64,000 bases of DNA from Limnoperna fortunei (lineage: Eukaryota; Mollusca; Bivalvia; Mytilida; Modiolidae). The DNA is taken from assembly GCA_944474755.1 (NCBI GenBank), contig OX104113.1:55200074-55264073 (forward strand), in the 5' to 3' direction. The notes beneath the pieces are model-generated. The model had not been told where the DNA came from, made no database searches, and saw only the letters and a list, made by a program, of their open reading frames with translations. This document shows positions 22,201 through 37,200 of this stretch, in pieces. Positions within the stretch are counted from its first letter, which is position 1. Every line of letters starts with the position of its first letter. The translations under genes were made by a program, and so were the position numbers.

Positions 22201-25200
22201 AAAATGGTGAATGTAAAGAAATTGTTATATCATAATAATACTTTGTTTTGCAGTGTTTTGTATATCATTTACATACTGGTGTCAGAGCAGGTGGTGGAAT
22301 TGGTAAGTTTATTTTTAACTTCATAATAGGGATCTAAAAATTGGGTTTGTAATGTTTATCATTGTTGATTTCACTTCTTACATCTGTAGCAGAATACACA
22401 TACCTTCATGTACTGCTTATAGCACTGTGAAACTGAACTTAGAGTGGTTTTAGTTTGTCAACTTTTTCACAACTGAAAAGTTGTTTTTTTATATCTAGGC
22501 TTGACAGAGTCGGGGGGTATATAGTGGTCCTCATGTCCATCCGTCCGTTTGTCCGTCCACATTTGGTTTTAGGATGATAATTCAAAAAGTTTACATCCGT
22601 TTTGAATGAAAATTTTGGATATTGTTATATATTAGGTTGGTAAGAAGCCTATCGATTTTGGGGGAATTCCGTCAAATTTCAAGGTCGCAGTCCACGAAAA
22701 ACTTTAGGAATTTTAACAAAAACGTTGTTTCCGGACAATAACTCAAAAAGTTTGCATACAATTTTAATGAAACTGAGGGATTTTGTTATATTCCGTGTTG
22801 GTAAGAAGCCTATTAATTTTGGGGGAAATCCGTCAAATTTCAAGGTTGCAGTCCACGAAAAATGTTAGAAATTTTTACAAAAAAGTTGTTTCCGGACAAT
22901 AACTCAAAATGTTTGCATCTGATTTGAATGAAATTTTGGGATATTGTATATCTTCGCCTATAAGACGACTTTTTAGGAGGAATTTAAGCTTTCTTGGTAA
23001 GGGGGGGGGGGTCGTCTTATAGGAAAATTTTTTTTATCGGGACGGAAGTCAATTCAAACATTAAGGGGCAGATAATTTTGCAGAGTAAATTTTACATTCA
23101 CTGTTAAAATTTGAGCATCTTACCATGCAGTTATACTCTTGTTTCAATATGTGAAATCCTTTTTACATTCTGGCATCGATTATCCATACGTTAAATTGGT
23201 TTTATAATAAAAACTTTTTTCTCTTTTGTTTTAAATTTCGCGCCAAATTAATCACATCAAAATTATCTGCCCCTTAATGTTTGAAGTGACTTCCGTCCCA
23301 ATAAAAATTGTTGTTCTCTTGGATAGAAGAAAACACAAAATTTTAATGAAATACAATGTAACATAGTGAAGTTAAGTGATAGTTATCAAGAGAATATTAA
23401 ACGGACATAGGTCATTCCTGACTGGACACTTGGAACAGTATGCTTTTTTAATAAAACATGAGCTATTTTTAGAACTTGGATAAGATTTATGCCTTGTTGT
23501 TATATAATAAAGAAAAAAAATATTATTTTTCTGAGGTCAATATTCCACAATGAGACATGTCAGAGTAGTTAACAAATGAGTGAATACACACTGTAAACTC
23601 ATTTATTTGCTTTTTATTCCATTAAAAAAAATTATCCTGACCCCAAGTGCCTGTGGATTTTTCCAAACAATAACTCGACAAGTTTTTAATGAAACTTTGG
23701 GGTATTGTTATACAGTCGAACTTCAGTAGCTCGAACTCGGATCGCTCAAACACCCGGGATTTCTCGAACACCTATAAAAGTACGGAACTTTTCCCCTATA
23801 TATTCAATGTTAAAATTGCTTCAATTTCTCGAACACCGATTTCTCGAAAACTCAAACTAAATTAGCAGTCCCAATAGTAAAAATCTATTGAAAACACCAT
23901 GAATAAATCGAACTAAAATTAATTACTGCTCGGATGATTAATTGGTCGTAAAAGGTGTAAAGATCAAAGCCATAACTGTAAAATGCCAAGCTTGATCTTT
24001 AATTATAAAATCCCCAATAATTAACCTAACTGTCATCAATTTGTATTTATGTATGCCTTTGTCTGCAAATTTGTTGAAATCGGTTTTAATTAATTAAACT
24101 ATACACCAATTAATGGCTATCAAATCCGAATCAAGGTCATATTGAGAAAATTAATTACATAATGCAATAATACTTGTGCAGAAAATTAAACAAAAAAAAT
24201 AACAGTAAACATTTTTATTTTTAACAAAAACATAAATACGTACGTAAAAACAAGATTTTTATATGAAATGCAATGAAGAAACACAATTTTATTAATCTAG
24301 TGTGACATGAAATCAACTGAAGTATATAAACCAATATCGATTCCGGTTCGCCCATGAACCATTTCCGCAAATCACAAGTCCAGATTTCTCGAACAATTTT
24401 TATCAGCCCCTTTGAGTTCGAGCCATTGAAGTTCGACTGTATATTACGTTGGTAAGAAGCTTATTGATTTGGAGGGGGGAGGGGGTAATCCGTCAATTAA
24501 ATTTCAAGGTTGCAGTCCACAAAAAGCATTAGAAAGTTTAACAAAAATGATGTTTCTGAACAATAACTTTAAAAGTTTGCATTTGATTTCAATGAAACTT
24601 TAGGATATATAAAACATCAGGTGGGTGTGAAGCCTATTGATGCTGGAGGAATTCCATCAATGGTCAAGGTCACCAGTCAGCAAAAAATGTTAGAAATTTA
24701 TTCCAAAAAAAGTTTACGCAGGGGTATCAGTGATCGGTGGATTGACTTGTCTAATTCTGGTAGCACTGTAAAAAAACCATTATAACTAGAATTCCTAAGT
24801 TGTCATCAGAAAAGGAAAATATGTGTTAACATGTCCAAGTCATACAATTTAGGGGCCTCGGTTGCCGAGTGGTTAAAGTAGTTCGTCTACTATTGATCAC
24901 GTGGTCTGTCAACACTGAGATTGCGGGTTCGATTCTTACTGCAGGCAAGGTGTACTCGACTCCAATCTTAATTGACAAGGATTTCCAGTTTTCCTACCGC
25001 AGGTCGGGGGTTTTCTCCGGGTACTCCGGCTTCCTCCCCCAATAAAAACTGGACGCCATGATATAGCTGAAAAATTGCTGAAAGTGGCATTAAACACCAT
25101 CAAACAAACAAACAAACATACAATTTAGACACTTAAACAATTCCTATAGACTGAAAAGTTGGAACCTTCAGTGGGGAAAAACAGAAAAAAGTTTGTCTTT

Positions 25201-28200
25201 AAATAGAAATAACTTGACTTGTACTTATACAGAATGCACTTGTCAGGGTTCATACTGTTAAACTCTTAAGAGGTTCATAAACTCAGTATTAATAATGTAA
25301 AATATTTTAACTCTAGGTGATGAAATTGAACCTGCTGATGGAGATGCATATGAAGTGTACAGAATTTTGTTTGATATAACCTTCTTTTTCTTTGTGATTG
25401 TTATTTTGCTGGCTATAATACAAGGTAAGATTTGTGTAATAATGGCAGATTCTATAAATGTGCTTTTATTATCACCTCCTCTATACAAGTTTATTCTGAT
25501 ATCAAGCTTTTCAATTGATTCATGATTTGATTTCAATATATAATTGCACAGTGATTAAATTTAAACATTGAAAATATAAAAAGGTCAGATTTACAGCACT
25601 TTTGCCCCCAGTTAAAAATCTAATAATTTCTGTCTGTTTTTTTTAAGTGAAAACTCATAACACAAGGAATCATATGAAATAAATGCTTCAACAGATTTTT
25701 TTAAACTTTTTTTGGCACATTTCAAAATATATTGATAGAAAAGGGCTAATTATTTGTTTTCACCTCTTATTAAACCCCTGCTTGAAAGTGGGGGCATATG
25801 GTAATTGTGTGTCTGTCTGTCTGTCATTTACACTCTGGGGAACCTATCTCTTATTCACAACTCCTTACATGCATGTAATTTAATGAAAATTTCACAGAAT
25901 TATTGTCACAAAGTGCTTGTTACACACGGTGTCCCCTGTCTCTTATCAGCAACTCCTTCTGCACCACTGCATGGAATTTAATACACTTTCACAGAATCTT
26001 TATCATATAGTGCTATTGTGCACATGATATTTTATATTTTGATTGGAATAACATTTGGGGTTTCTTTATATTTATACAAGTTATACCCTATTCAACGATG
26101 TTGTGGAGGGTATAATGTATTGGACTAGTCCATCAGTCAGTCAGTCTGTCTGTCCATCAGACCTATTCTTGTAAGTGTAATTCCCCTTTAACAACTGATC
26201 AGAATTTTATGAAACTTGGTTGAAGGATGCCATATGTAGTTATGCATATCGACAGGAAATTATGGTACAATATATTTTGTAGTAGTTATTCCTACTTTAA
26301 AGTGAGAAATTTCTATAAAAAAAATATTTATGAAACAACTCGTTTGCAGTTATGTTCAGAAACTTTTATGGAACTTGATAGGTATTTTGAAGATGGGGTA
26401 TGTAAACAAAAGGTTCTTTATTAAATTTGAATATATTTCAAAATAAAGCTTATGAGAAAAAAAAACATTCTGATATTTTTTTGATAAAAAAGGCATAAAA
26501 TAGGGCATTAAGAGTTATAAATTACCTTGGCCACTGACCTTTTCATATATTATGCATAAAAAACTAGGCATTAATTAGGATTGATCATTTTATATACACG
26601 AAAAGTAAAAAAAAAATAATACGATTTGACTTTGACCTCTTACATACCTTGACAATTCTGAATGTCCTTTACGATCAACAGTGAAGATCCTAGGTCAACA
26701 TCGGTTAAAGTTATTGACATATGGCAATTTACAATAATGATTGATCCAGATGAGGTAACACAGGTTCATTAAAAATATATGACATTTAAAGACCTTTCAG
26801 GTATCTAGATTTTGGGTATGATTTCAGTTCTGTATTTTTTCATAGTAAAGGAGATCTGCATACAAGACAGCGTCTATTAAAATATGACCTTGACCTTTGA
26901 CCTTGTGACCTTGTTATGGTCAAAGTCAATGTTGACAAACAGAAGACCCCAAGCCTCTATCACATCTTGTTAATGAGTTACAAAGGTACAAATTCAGCTT
27001 GCAATTTAAAGAGCAGACCCATGGAAGGTGGTGAAAATACCCTTTGCTTGATATTTATTACCATGTTGGAACAACTTTCATTGTGAAATCTTTTGTGGTT
27101 TCAGTTTATCTGCACACAAGTTTTTTTTTTACCAGGGAAGTAACTCCATAGAGAAAATGAGTGCAACGGTTAACAAAATTTATAATGGGAAACCCAAAAA
27201 ATGAGAAAACAAAACAGACTAATAACAGAAAGTATTTAAACTCTTTAAGTGGAAAGCTGTAAATATTTTTTTCAATCCAGAGAAAACAAATTTTTTGCAC
27301 ATTTAATATAATCTGCTACACAAATTTAACAACATACAGAATGGATTTTTTTTGTCTCACTTAAGAGACAGCTAGTACCTTTTTTAGCTCACCTGACCCA
27401 AAGGGTCATGTAAGCTATTGTCATCACTTTGTGTCCATCGTTTCTGTCATTGTCAGTGTCTGTAAACCAATCAGCAAATAAAAATGGCCGCCACTGCAGA
27501 AATCTTATCTAAAAACGGTTTCTTATCTGAAACTGGCTTCTTCTCTGAAATAGGTTAACCAATGGAAACAAAACTTACTAGCAATATTGTTTGGCTAGTC
27601 CTCTTTAAAATTTATTGAAAATTACAAGACCTAGTTTAACTTCACAGAAATGCCATCTGCATTGCCTATAAAATCATGTGAGCGATACAGGCTCTTAAGA
27701 GCCTCTGGATTAGCTGGTTGAGATATCATTGTCTCAACCCATTAGTGAGATAAGAACTTCACACTCCTTATCCCATAGGGGCCAGAGTGGTTAAGGTTCA
27801 TCTACTGTTGATCACATGGTCTGTCAACACTGAAGTTGCTTGTTCATGTTTCACTGCAGGCAGGGTGTACTCAACTCAAAGTTAATTGACAGGAATGCCA
27901 ATTTTCCTACCAAAGGTCTAGGGTTTTACCTGGGTACTGTGGCTTCCTCCCCAAATAAAAACTGGACGCCATGATATAACTGAAAAATTACTGAATTACT
28001 GCACACCATTCATACAAACAATCCTTTTCCAGTAAAAATGTATTGTGACATCATCTGCCGGTTCTGTACAACATAAAATATTTGCTTGTGTTGCTTCACT
28101 AGAAAATACTTACCTAAAACAACACATCTGAACTTTCATGAAGCAATGTTTTCCACAGTATTATAGTGGTAGACATTAAAAAACAAACATGTTAATGCAA

Positions 28201-31200
28201 ATGTACACTGCAAATTACTTTCAGGGCAGATAACTCTATTTGTTGACATCCTCCAACAACAGCACCAGATTTTTTTTTTAAGAATTAGTGAGAAATAGAA
28301 TCAAACACTGTTGGTAGGGCAGGATAGGAAACGAGAAGACTGCGGAGCATTTATGGAGACCAGAAATGTTATTACTTGGGTGTCTGATATTTTCCCATCT
28401 TGCCCTCACATGGGGGTTACATCCTTTATAACCACAATGTGCTCAATGACAATTTTGTTAAACCTCTATTGAGAAAATATTTATTTCCCAAATAAAAATT
28501 ATAGGACTGGCACAATAAAAACTAGAGGCTCACCTGAACCTGAAACCAAACAACCCTTTTTTATCCAGCTGTTCTTTGCTACAAGGAATTGCCCAACACT
28601 TCTGCAAAAGTCATTAATTTTGACCTTTTAAGGGAAATAATTCCTATAAGGAGCTTTTGATGCTTAGAGGGAGAAGGGAGGTTCACTTCAAATTTGCTGT
28701 ACCTGTTATACTTTTTGTCTCGCCTGCGACGAAAGTCGCTGGAGGCGAGACATATATATGGGAATCCGGCGGCGGCGGCGGCAGCGTAAACACTTGACAT
28801 CTTGCTTCATATCTTTGTAAGCCCAAGCCCTAGGTCCATCAAATTTGGTCCAGAGGTAGCTTATGATGAGTACTTGCCAGTCAGTCACCTGTCACCTGAC
28901 CTCGACCTCAATTTCACGGTCTAGCGACTACGTTAAAGTTTTAGGGTTACGACAGTTCCTCTGTAACTACGCATGGTAGGATGACAATATTTGGTGTATA
29001 GGTTGCTGATGACTAGTACATGACTGTCTGGTAGGTGTCACCTGACCTTGACCTCAATTTCACGGTCCAGCGACTACGTTAAAGTTTTTGGGTTACGACA
29101 GTTCCTCTGTAACTATGCATGGTAGGATAACAATATTTGGTGTATAGGTTGCTGATGACTAGTACATGACTGTCTGGTAGGTGTCACCTGACCTTGACCT
29201 CAATTTCACGGTCCAGTGACTACGTTAAAGTTTTTGGGTTACGACAGTTCCTCTGTAACTAGGCATAGTAGGATGACAATATTTGGTGTATAGGTTGCTG
29301 ATGACTAGTACATGACTGTCTGGTAGGTGTCACCTGACCTTGACCTCAATTTCACGGTCCAGTGACTACGTTAAAGTTTTTGGGTTACGACAGTTCCTCT
29401 GTAACTACGCATGGTAGGATGACAATATTTGGTGTATAGGTTGCTGATGACTAGTACATGACTGTCTGGTAGGTGTCATCTGACCTTGACCTCAATTTCA
29501 CGGTCCAGCGACTACGTTAAAGTTTTTGGGTTACGACAGTTCCTCTGTAACTACACATGGTAGGATGAAAATATTTGGTGTATAGGTTGCTGATGACTAG
29601 TACATGACTGTCTGGTAAGTGTCACCTGACCTTGACCTCAGTTTCACGGTCCAGCGACTACGTTAAAGTTTTTGGGTTACGATAGTTCCTCTGTAACTAC
29701 GCATGGTAGGATGACAATATTTGGTATATAGGTTGCTGATGAATAGTACATGACTGTCTGGTAGGTTCCACCTGACCTTGACCTCAATTTCACGGTCTAG
29801 CAACTACGTTAAAATTTTTGGGTTACGGCTGTTCCCCTGTAACTATGCAGGGTATGGTGACAATATTTTGTATACAGGCCGCTGCTGATATTAAATGCTA
29901 TTTACGTAATGCTTATGACGAAATTTATTTTCGTTACTGATGCGGAATACAGGCGAGACGTTTTTCTGTGTCCACACTTGTTTAACTATCAGTCGAAAAC
30001 TCTCGACTCCTCCCCCCCCCCTCATTTTTTATTTTATGCCAATGAGCTATGTAGGTAGTCATGTGTCATGATTTGCACAATTTTGGTAGAGGACGTCCTA
30101 AAGATGATGTGTGCAATGTTTCAAAGCAGTCCTTGAATGGGTTGAAGTCCTTTCATTGGTTAGAGAAGAAGATTTTTTTAAATCAATTAAAATTCATTAA
30201 AAAAATGTTCTAGGAGACTTAATCAGACAATCTTGACCCTAAAGTCATTTTTGTAGCCATCATAGAGCAGAACAATTAAGCAATGCTAACTTTTTCTCTA
30301 GTTGTAATAATTTTCAAGATTTTGTGGCAAAAATGGCAAAAATAATTAATTTTGACAATTAAAGGGCAATAACTCCTACAAGGAGTCATCATACAACTTT
30401 GACACAATGGAGTGTTTTGTAGAGCTTTCGATGCTGATGAAGGCATGTCTCTTCAGTTTGCCTGTATCTGTCATACTTTTCCAACTATAAGCCAAAAACA
30501 GTATTTTGCCCCCCCCCCCTTTCCCCCGTTCTATTTTTAGCCATGGCAGCCATGTTGGTTAATCTGCGGCCATGGTTTGCGCAAACTTGGTTGAAGACTT
30601 TTGACGGATAATGTGTACAAAGTTTCAAAGCAGAGCTTTCAGTGGTTTCAGAGGAGAAGATTTTTAAAACTCAATTAAAACCAATTAAAAAAAAAACAGT
30701 TCCAGGGGAATAACTCTTAAGCGGTTTATCAGACAATCTTGACCCTGAAGCCATTTTTGTAGCTCTCATAGAGCAGAACGATAAAACAATGCTAACTTTT
30801 TCTCTAGTTCTAATAATTTTCAAGATTTTGAGGCAAAAATGGCAAAAATCATCAATTTCGACAATTAAAGGGCAATAACTCCTACAAGGAGTTGTCATAC
30901 GACTTTGACCCAATAGAGTGTTTTGTAGAGCTTTTGATGCTGAAGAAGGAAGGTCTCTTCGGTTTTCCTGTACCTGTAATACTTTTTGAACTATAAGCCA
31001 AAAACTGTATTTTGACCACCCTGTTCTATTTTTAGCCATGGCGACCATGTTTTTTTACGAATCAAAAATCCAAACGATAGTTTGGTAAAGGACATGCTAA
31101 GCAACAACCATACCAAGTTTGGTTGCATTCTGTCAAGTGGTTTCAGAGAAGAAGATTTTTGAAAAGTTGAACGGACAGACGACGGATGGACGACGGACGC

Positions 31201-34200
31201 CAAGTGACGGCAATACCTCACCTGACCCTTTGGGTCAGGTGAGCTAAATATATATTGAAATATTTTTACCTTTAATTTAAGCGTTGCATTGTTTACATTA
31301 TCTCTGTAGCTTTCTTTAAAATGCCAGTAAAGATATTTTGTGGAAAGAAACAAGAACGTTGTTATGGAAGCATAACAACGTTCTTCTGTGACGTTCATTA
31401 TTTCTGGCGTTCTGATTGGATGACAGAGACAATGGAGTCTAAAACAATGGAGCGTCTATAGGTTATAGCGATGTAAAAGTTGTTGGTTTATGGAAGAAAT
31501 TTGTACTTGTATATGTTTTTGGGAAAGTCCGTGTGAATTTTCACTCTTGATAGAAATTTTTATGTCTTTTGGCTACGCTCCACTCGCGAAAAGACATACA
31601 ATTTCTATCATTCGTGAAAGGTCAACCGGTCTTACCCCAAAACGTATGAAAGAACCTATTAATCTATTTTGTGTTATCAACTCCTCCTACATGTTTTAAC
31701 CCCATTTCTCTGAAACTTCACAGAACGATTGGAGATGTATTGATGTATTGAAGTTATGTAGCTGCAATTATGGAATTGTTCAAGGATTTTTTTTTTAATT
31801 TTCCAGACTAGGGAATTTAGTAATTTTTCTGAACATTTGCAGAAGACTTTACTTGTTTTGTTCAATCAACTCTTCCTACAGATTTCAACCTGGCTCTTGG
31901 AAACTTCACCGATAGATTGCACTTGTATTGAAGTTGAGCCCCCTGCACTTATGAAACCTAATTTTCCAGATTTTGGAACTTATTCAGAATATTTGCAGAA
32001 GATTTTGAAGTTGTGTATCTGCAATTATGGAATTGTTCAAGGATTTTTTTAAATAATTTTACCAGACTTGGGAACTTTTTTTATAAAATCCCATTTTTCT
32101 AGACATTTGTAGCACACTTTATTCATTATGGTTTCTTCATTTATGATACAGACCCAAAACCTCCTTCCAAAAAATAAACTAATCAACATTTATTAAAGCA
32201 CTTGCTTTGCAACTGGGTTATTTCTGACTTAAGTGATTTTTTTAAATAAGTATTACATTGGTAAAGGTTTCTTATATCCATTTTAGGTTTGATTATTGAT
32301 GCCTTTGGAGAACTGAGAGATCAGTTGGAACAAGTCAAAGAAGATATGGAGGTAAATAGCATAGGTTGTTAGCTGTAATGCTGGTATTGTTCAGTGGTTC
32401 TAAGCTAACACCTTGCTAATCCATTCTAATCTTATTTAGAATATAATGAAGAAATTGAATGCTTCAGTGATTTTCAATCCCTAAGCTTTGAATATTAGTA
32501 GTAAAATAAAATCTTGTTTCTTCAGATATGATTGTGTTATGAACACTGATTCGATTCTGTATCGATCTAAAATCTTATTACCAAAATAATATGATCACCT
32601 TATCTGCAAGATTTATTCACAATGCTGTTCCAGTTATAATGTTAACAGTATATAAATATAGACAGGATAGAAGGATTTTTATATTGTGCTGATTAACATC
32701 TTGTTTTTTCTAATATTTCAGTCAAAATGCTTTATATGTGGTATTGGAAAAGAATATTTTGACAAAGTACCACATGGGTTTGAGACCCATGTCACAAACG
32801 AACATAATTTTGCAAATTACATGTAAGTATACTGCGTCTATTTTTTAAACATTTATTAAGAAATTATTCTTATTATTGTGAGCAGGCTCTATGTGCATTA
32901 GAACATTGTCTGACATGTTGTTTTAATTGGCATAGAGCCCAGTTGCAATTATCTATTTTGATTCTAATATGTCCAACACAAGTTTGAAAATTGTGAAGCA
33001 GCTTGAAGAGGACACTTTCAATTGCTATATTGTTTTTTGTAACTAATAATATATATCCCAATACAGTATGTTAAACCAAATAAAATTGACATAAACATAT
33101 GTTTTTTTGAATATATGCACATTGTACCATTTAAGCAAAAAATATTTTAAAAATTGCATGGTTTCAGTTTGAAATTCTAATTGTGATGTTATTCCAGGCT
33201 CTATGCTTATTACATGTACAACCCTAATGTGCTCTCCAAGCTTATGAAGAACGTCATATTAGAACAGGCCATATACATCATGTACCCATGGGAAAATTTA
33301 ATATGACACCTTTGTTTTGTTGTATGGCACCATACTGGGAGGGTTCCAAGTGCTCTAACCACAGTGCAGCCCAGTGCATCCTGGGTGACAAATAGGGAAG
33401 ACCCTCTCATTGAGGGGTTGTCAGGTCATAATACATAAAGCCTGGCCATGGACCGTAGTGGGTGGCATGTTCAGAGAGTGCCATGCTCTTTGCATGATAA
33501 AGATCCCTTTTGTAGATTTAGAAAAAGAGTAATCTCATTGTAGCCATAAAAAAAGGCTAAATTCTCTGACCCTACCCAGTACTCCATACTTTTTCCGTGG
33601 CAATCAAAATTGGGTTCTCGTCCCTGATGCCGCCTCTTTTTCCATCGATTTATTGTTTGTTAAATTTTTTTCATCCTGAAGACATCTGCAATACTGCTTG
33701 CTGAATGTAGAGCAAACATCCAATCAATCAATCTTTTTGTTTTTATTGCTAAATGTATGCAGTGAAACATGATTGTGGAAATTAAATGTGTTTCTGCACA
33801 TTGATCAAGAATAATACATGTTCCAATTTTTCATGGTTGAACTATCCCAAATTCTAACATCGCCATCAAAAGAAATTAAATTTGGGGAGAAATAAACTTG
33901 TTCTTGACACTTACCCCATAAAGGCTGTAAGTAGGTTATGCATAGAACATAGACAAATTACATTTTATAGTGAAAATACAATGACCTGACAGGTATTTTC
34001 TACCATTTGGTCAACCAATTCTTAATACAGATAACAGCTGTTAAGAAAACTGCTTCATTTTTTTTTCTTTAAAGCTGTTCATCAGTGATAGCTTGTACAT
34101 TTAAACTGCAGCTACTCAGTTTTCTAACTTGTTCTACCTGTATTGTACCCTATGAAAAATTTCAAGATGAGTTTAAAGTTACCGGAGTCATGCATGAATA

Positions 34201-37200
34201 GCTGCAATTTAAATGTCCAGCTCTTTCTGATTAAGAGCTTTAAAGAAAATAGATTGAAGCAGTTTACTAAACAGCTGTTATATATTTTTGGAATCAATGG
34301 AGCAATAGGTAGAAAATACCTGACAGGTCATAGTATTTTGACTATAACAAGAATTTGTCTCTGTTATTTAATGCATAAACACATTTTGTTCTTTTAAATT
34401 ATTTGATTTGATAAAAATTTTTATTTTGAATGTTGACAAATCCAGATTCAGCCTTGAAATGGCATGATTGATTGGGCATTCTCTACATAATGATGGTGTA
34501 GATGTAATTAGATGATTTTGGAAACGAAATTGAACAAAATAGATCTACAAACTATAAATATATTTATGAAAATAGGATACATTGACTCACAAACTATATT
34601 GCTGCAATTATGTTCTACAGAAAACTAGTAATGTCATCTTGTATATTTATTTTCTTCTGTAATTTTTTTTTAAATATAAATGTGAGCATATATAATAGTT
34701 ATTCCTTTCTTAGACAGGCTATTATATCTTGTGTAATATTCTACTCAGATTTATTAACATTTTAGCATTGCCATTCAGATTCTTGTTATATAGTATAAAA
34801 TTAGCATATGCTGTAATTAAAAAAAATATCCCAAATAGTGTCAGTTAACTGTTTCCCTACTGTCCATACTTGAACTGTTTCATGCTTGACTTCAAGGCAC
34901 AGTTCTTCCCTTGTCAAGTGATTCAGATCATTAGTGACATTTTTATTTTCAAAACAATATCAAGAAAACACAATATTATTATTATTTTCAAATAAATGCT
35001 ATGGCTACAGCATCATCACACATATAGAGAATGTTTCCATGAGACAACAAACTAACAATTATTATTGGTTTTAGTTAATAAAACAGCTATTTCCTGCATG
35101 TTGAGGGAACAGTCAAATTATTGCTTCAAGGTGCTGAAAATGACTTGAGAACACACAATACTCAATATTTATACAACAGGAGTAATAATTTGACTGTTTC
35201 CTCAGCATGCATGAAATAACTGTATATTGATTTCTACAGCAATGTCATAGAATGGTGTAAATAACTTTATAATATTGGAGTTCAACAATAGATTTAATTT
35301 TGTTTTTAGCTCATCTGACCCAAATGGTCAGTGTAAGCTATTTCATCACTGCGTCTGTTGGCAGCAATAAATGTTTTACATTTCAATCTTCTTATCCAAA
35401 ACCACTTGGCCAATTGGAACCAAACTTGGCAGGAATGTTTATGTGGTGGTTCTTAACAAAGTTTGGGTGTTTGGTGCTGATTAAATATTAAACATGGGCC
35501 ATAAATGTGTTCTGATTGACTGAATTTCAAAAATCAAAATAGGTCCTATAGGATCCTATAGGAAAAACATACAAACAACTTCTTCTCAGAAACTGTTCCA
35601 TACAATGAAGCCAAATTATGAAGGTTGCATAGTTATCTTATTTTGAGTTTTTCACGCTAATTGCAAATTAAAAATGGCTTCTAAGGCCATTATTGCCTTC
35701 TGATTGGCTGAAATTTAAAAAATCTTCTTACAAACAGCATGGCAGATTGATTTGAAATAATGTACCTTAGTTTGTACTCTACAATGTTTTAGTTTTTTGT
35801 GACAATTCAAAATCTAAGATGGCTACCACTGTGGAACACAGCTTTACATAGGACCCTATGGGAAAAACATACAAATAGCTACTTCTTAGATACTGTTCGA
35901 CAAAATTTATGGCAAATTATGCAGAAATGACGCTTGGATAGTTATCTTACTAGTATTATTGTGAGTTTTTTTTAGCAGATTGGAAATTTAACATGTCTGC
36001 AAGGGCTACTAGTGCATTCTGATTGGCTGAATCTTCTTCTAACAAACCACTTAGCAGATTGATTTGAAATATTGCAGCAATGTACCTTAGACAGTCCTTT
36101 ACAAAGTTTGAGTTTTTTGTGCCGATCCAAAATCTATGATGGTCTTCACCGTAGAACACTGCTTGTTTCTTCACAAACCGCTTGGCAAAAGGAATTGTGA
36201 TATTGTAGAACTGAACCTCAGATGGTCCTTTACTAATTCTTTTCTAAGTTTTTGTTTCTATTCAACATACAAGATTGCTACCACCATGAAACATTGCTTA
36301 TCAGAGTAACCTATGAGAAAAACATAAAATGATCTCTTCTCTGAAACTCTTAAGAGCCTCTCTTAAATTTTACAAGAGTTATCGATAATGTGAACACTCT
36401 AGCACTCAATTTAAACACAGATTTCAACCACATTAATGAAGAATCTTACTAATGATTACAACACACACATTCAACATATGTAAACACTTTTTAGCCGAGT
36501 TGCAACGAAGTTGAACTCGGCTATTGTTATGATGATGGCGGGCGGCTGGGCGGCCGGGCGGGCGTCAACAATGGGTTTCCGGATCATAACTCAGAAAGTT
36601 GTCAACCAATTTTAATGAAACTTTAGGATATTGTTACATACCATAAGAGGAGGAACCCTATTGATTTTGGGGTAAATCCGTTCAAGATCAAGGTCACAGC
36701 GACAGAAAAACGTTAGAAAATTTCTTGAATTAGTGGTTTCCGGACCATTACTCGAAAAGTTCTTAACTAATTTTATTGAAACGTTGGGATATTGTTACAT
36801 ACCATAAGAGGAGGAACCCTATTGATTTTGGGGTAAATCTGTTCAAGGTCAATGTCACAGCGACAGAAAAACGTTAGAAAATTTCTTGAATTAGTGGTTT
36901 CCGGACCATAACTCGAAAAGTTCTTAACCAATTTTATTGAAACTTTGGGATATTGTTACATACCATAAGAAGAGGAACCCTATTGATTTTGGGGTAAATC
37001 CGTTCAAGGTCAAAGTCACAGCGACAGAAAAACGTTAGAAAATTTCTTGAATTAGTGGTTTCCGGACCATAACTCGAAAAGTTCTTAACCAATTTTATTG
37101 AAACTTTAGGATATTGTTACATACCATAAGAAGAGGAACCCTATTGATTTTGGGGTAAATCCGTTCAAGGTCAGAGTCACAGCGACAGAAAAACGTTAGA

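Larger units (their letters stand above)
22497..24720. repeat. Dispersed repeat array (about 160-bp monomers) split by nested insertions
   Basis: A GTCCATCCGTCCGTTTGTCC leader is followed by monomers carrying GGACAATAACTCAAAAAGTT, AATGAAACT.TGGGATATTG and GGTAAGAAGCCTAT.GATTTT. The array is broken from about 22950 to 23640 by other elements and again at 23713-24439 by a pogo-like MITE, then resumes to about 24720. It is clearly related to the tandem array at 36490-37590. Confidence 0.8.

Noticed and set aside
30671..31398. Two - strand frames of 125-135 codons
   Set aside because: They lie inside repeat family 1 monomers and recur wherever those repeats occur; no domain is seen.
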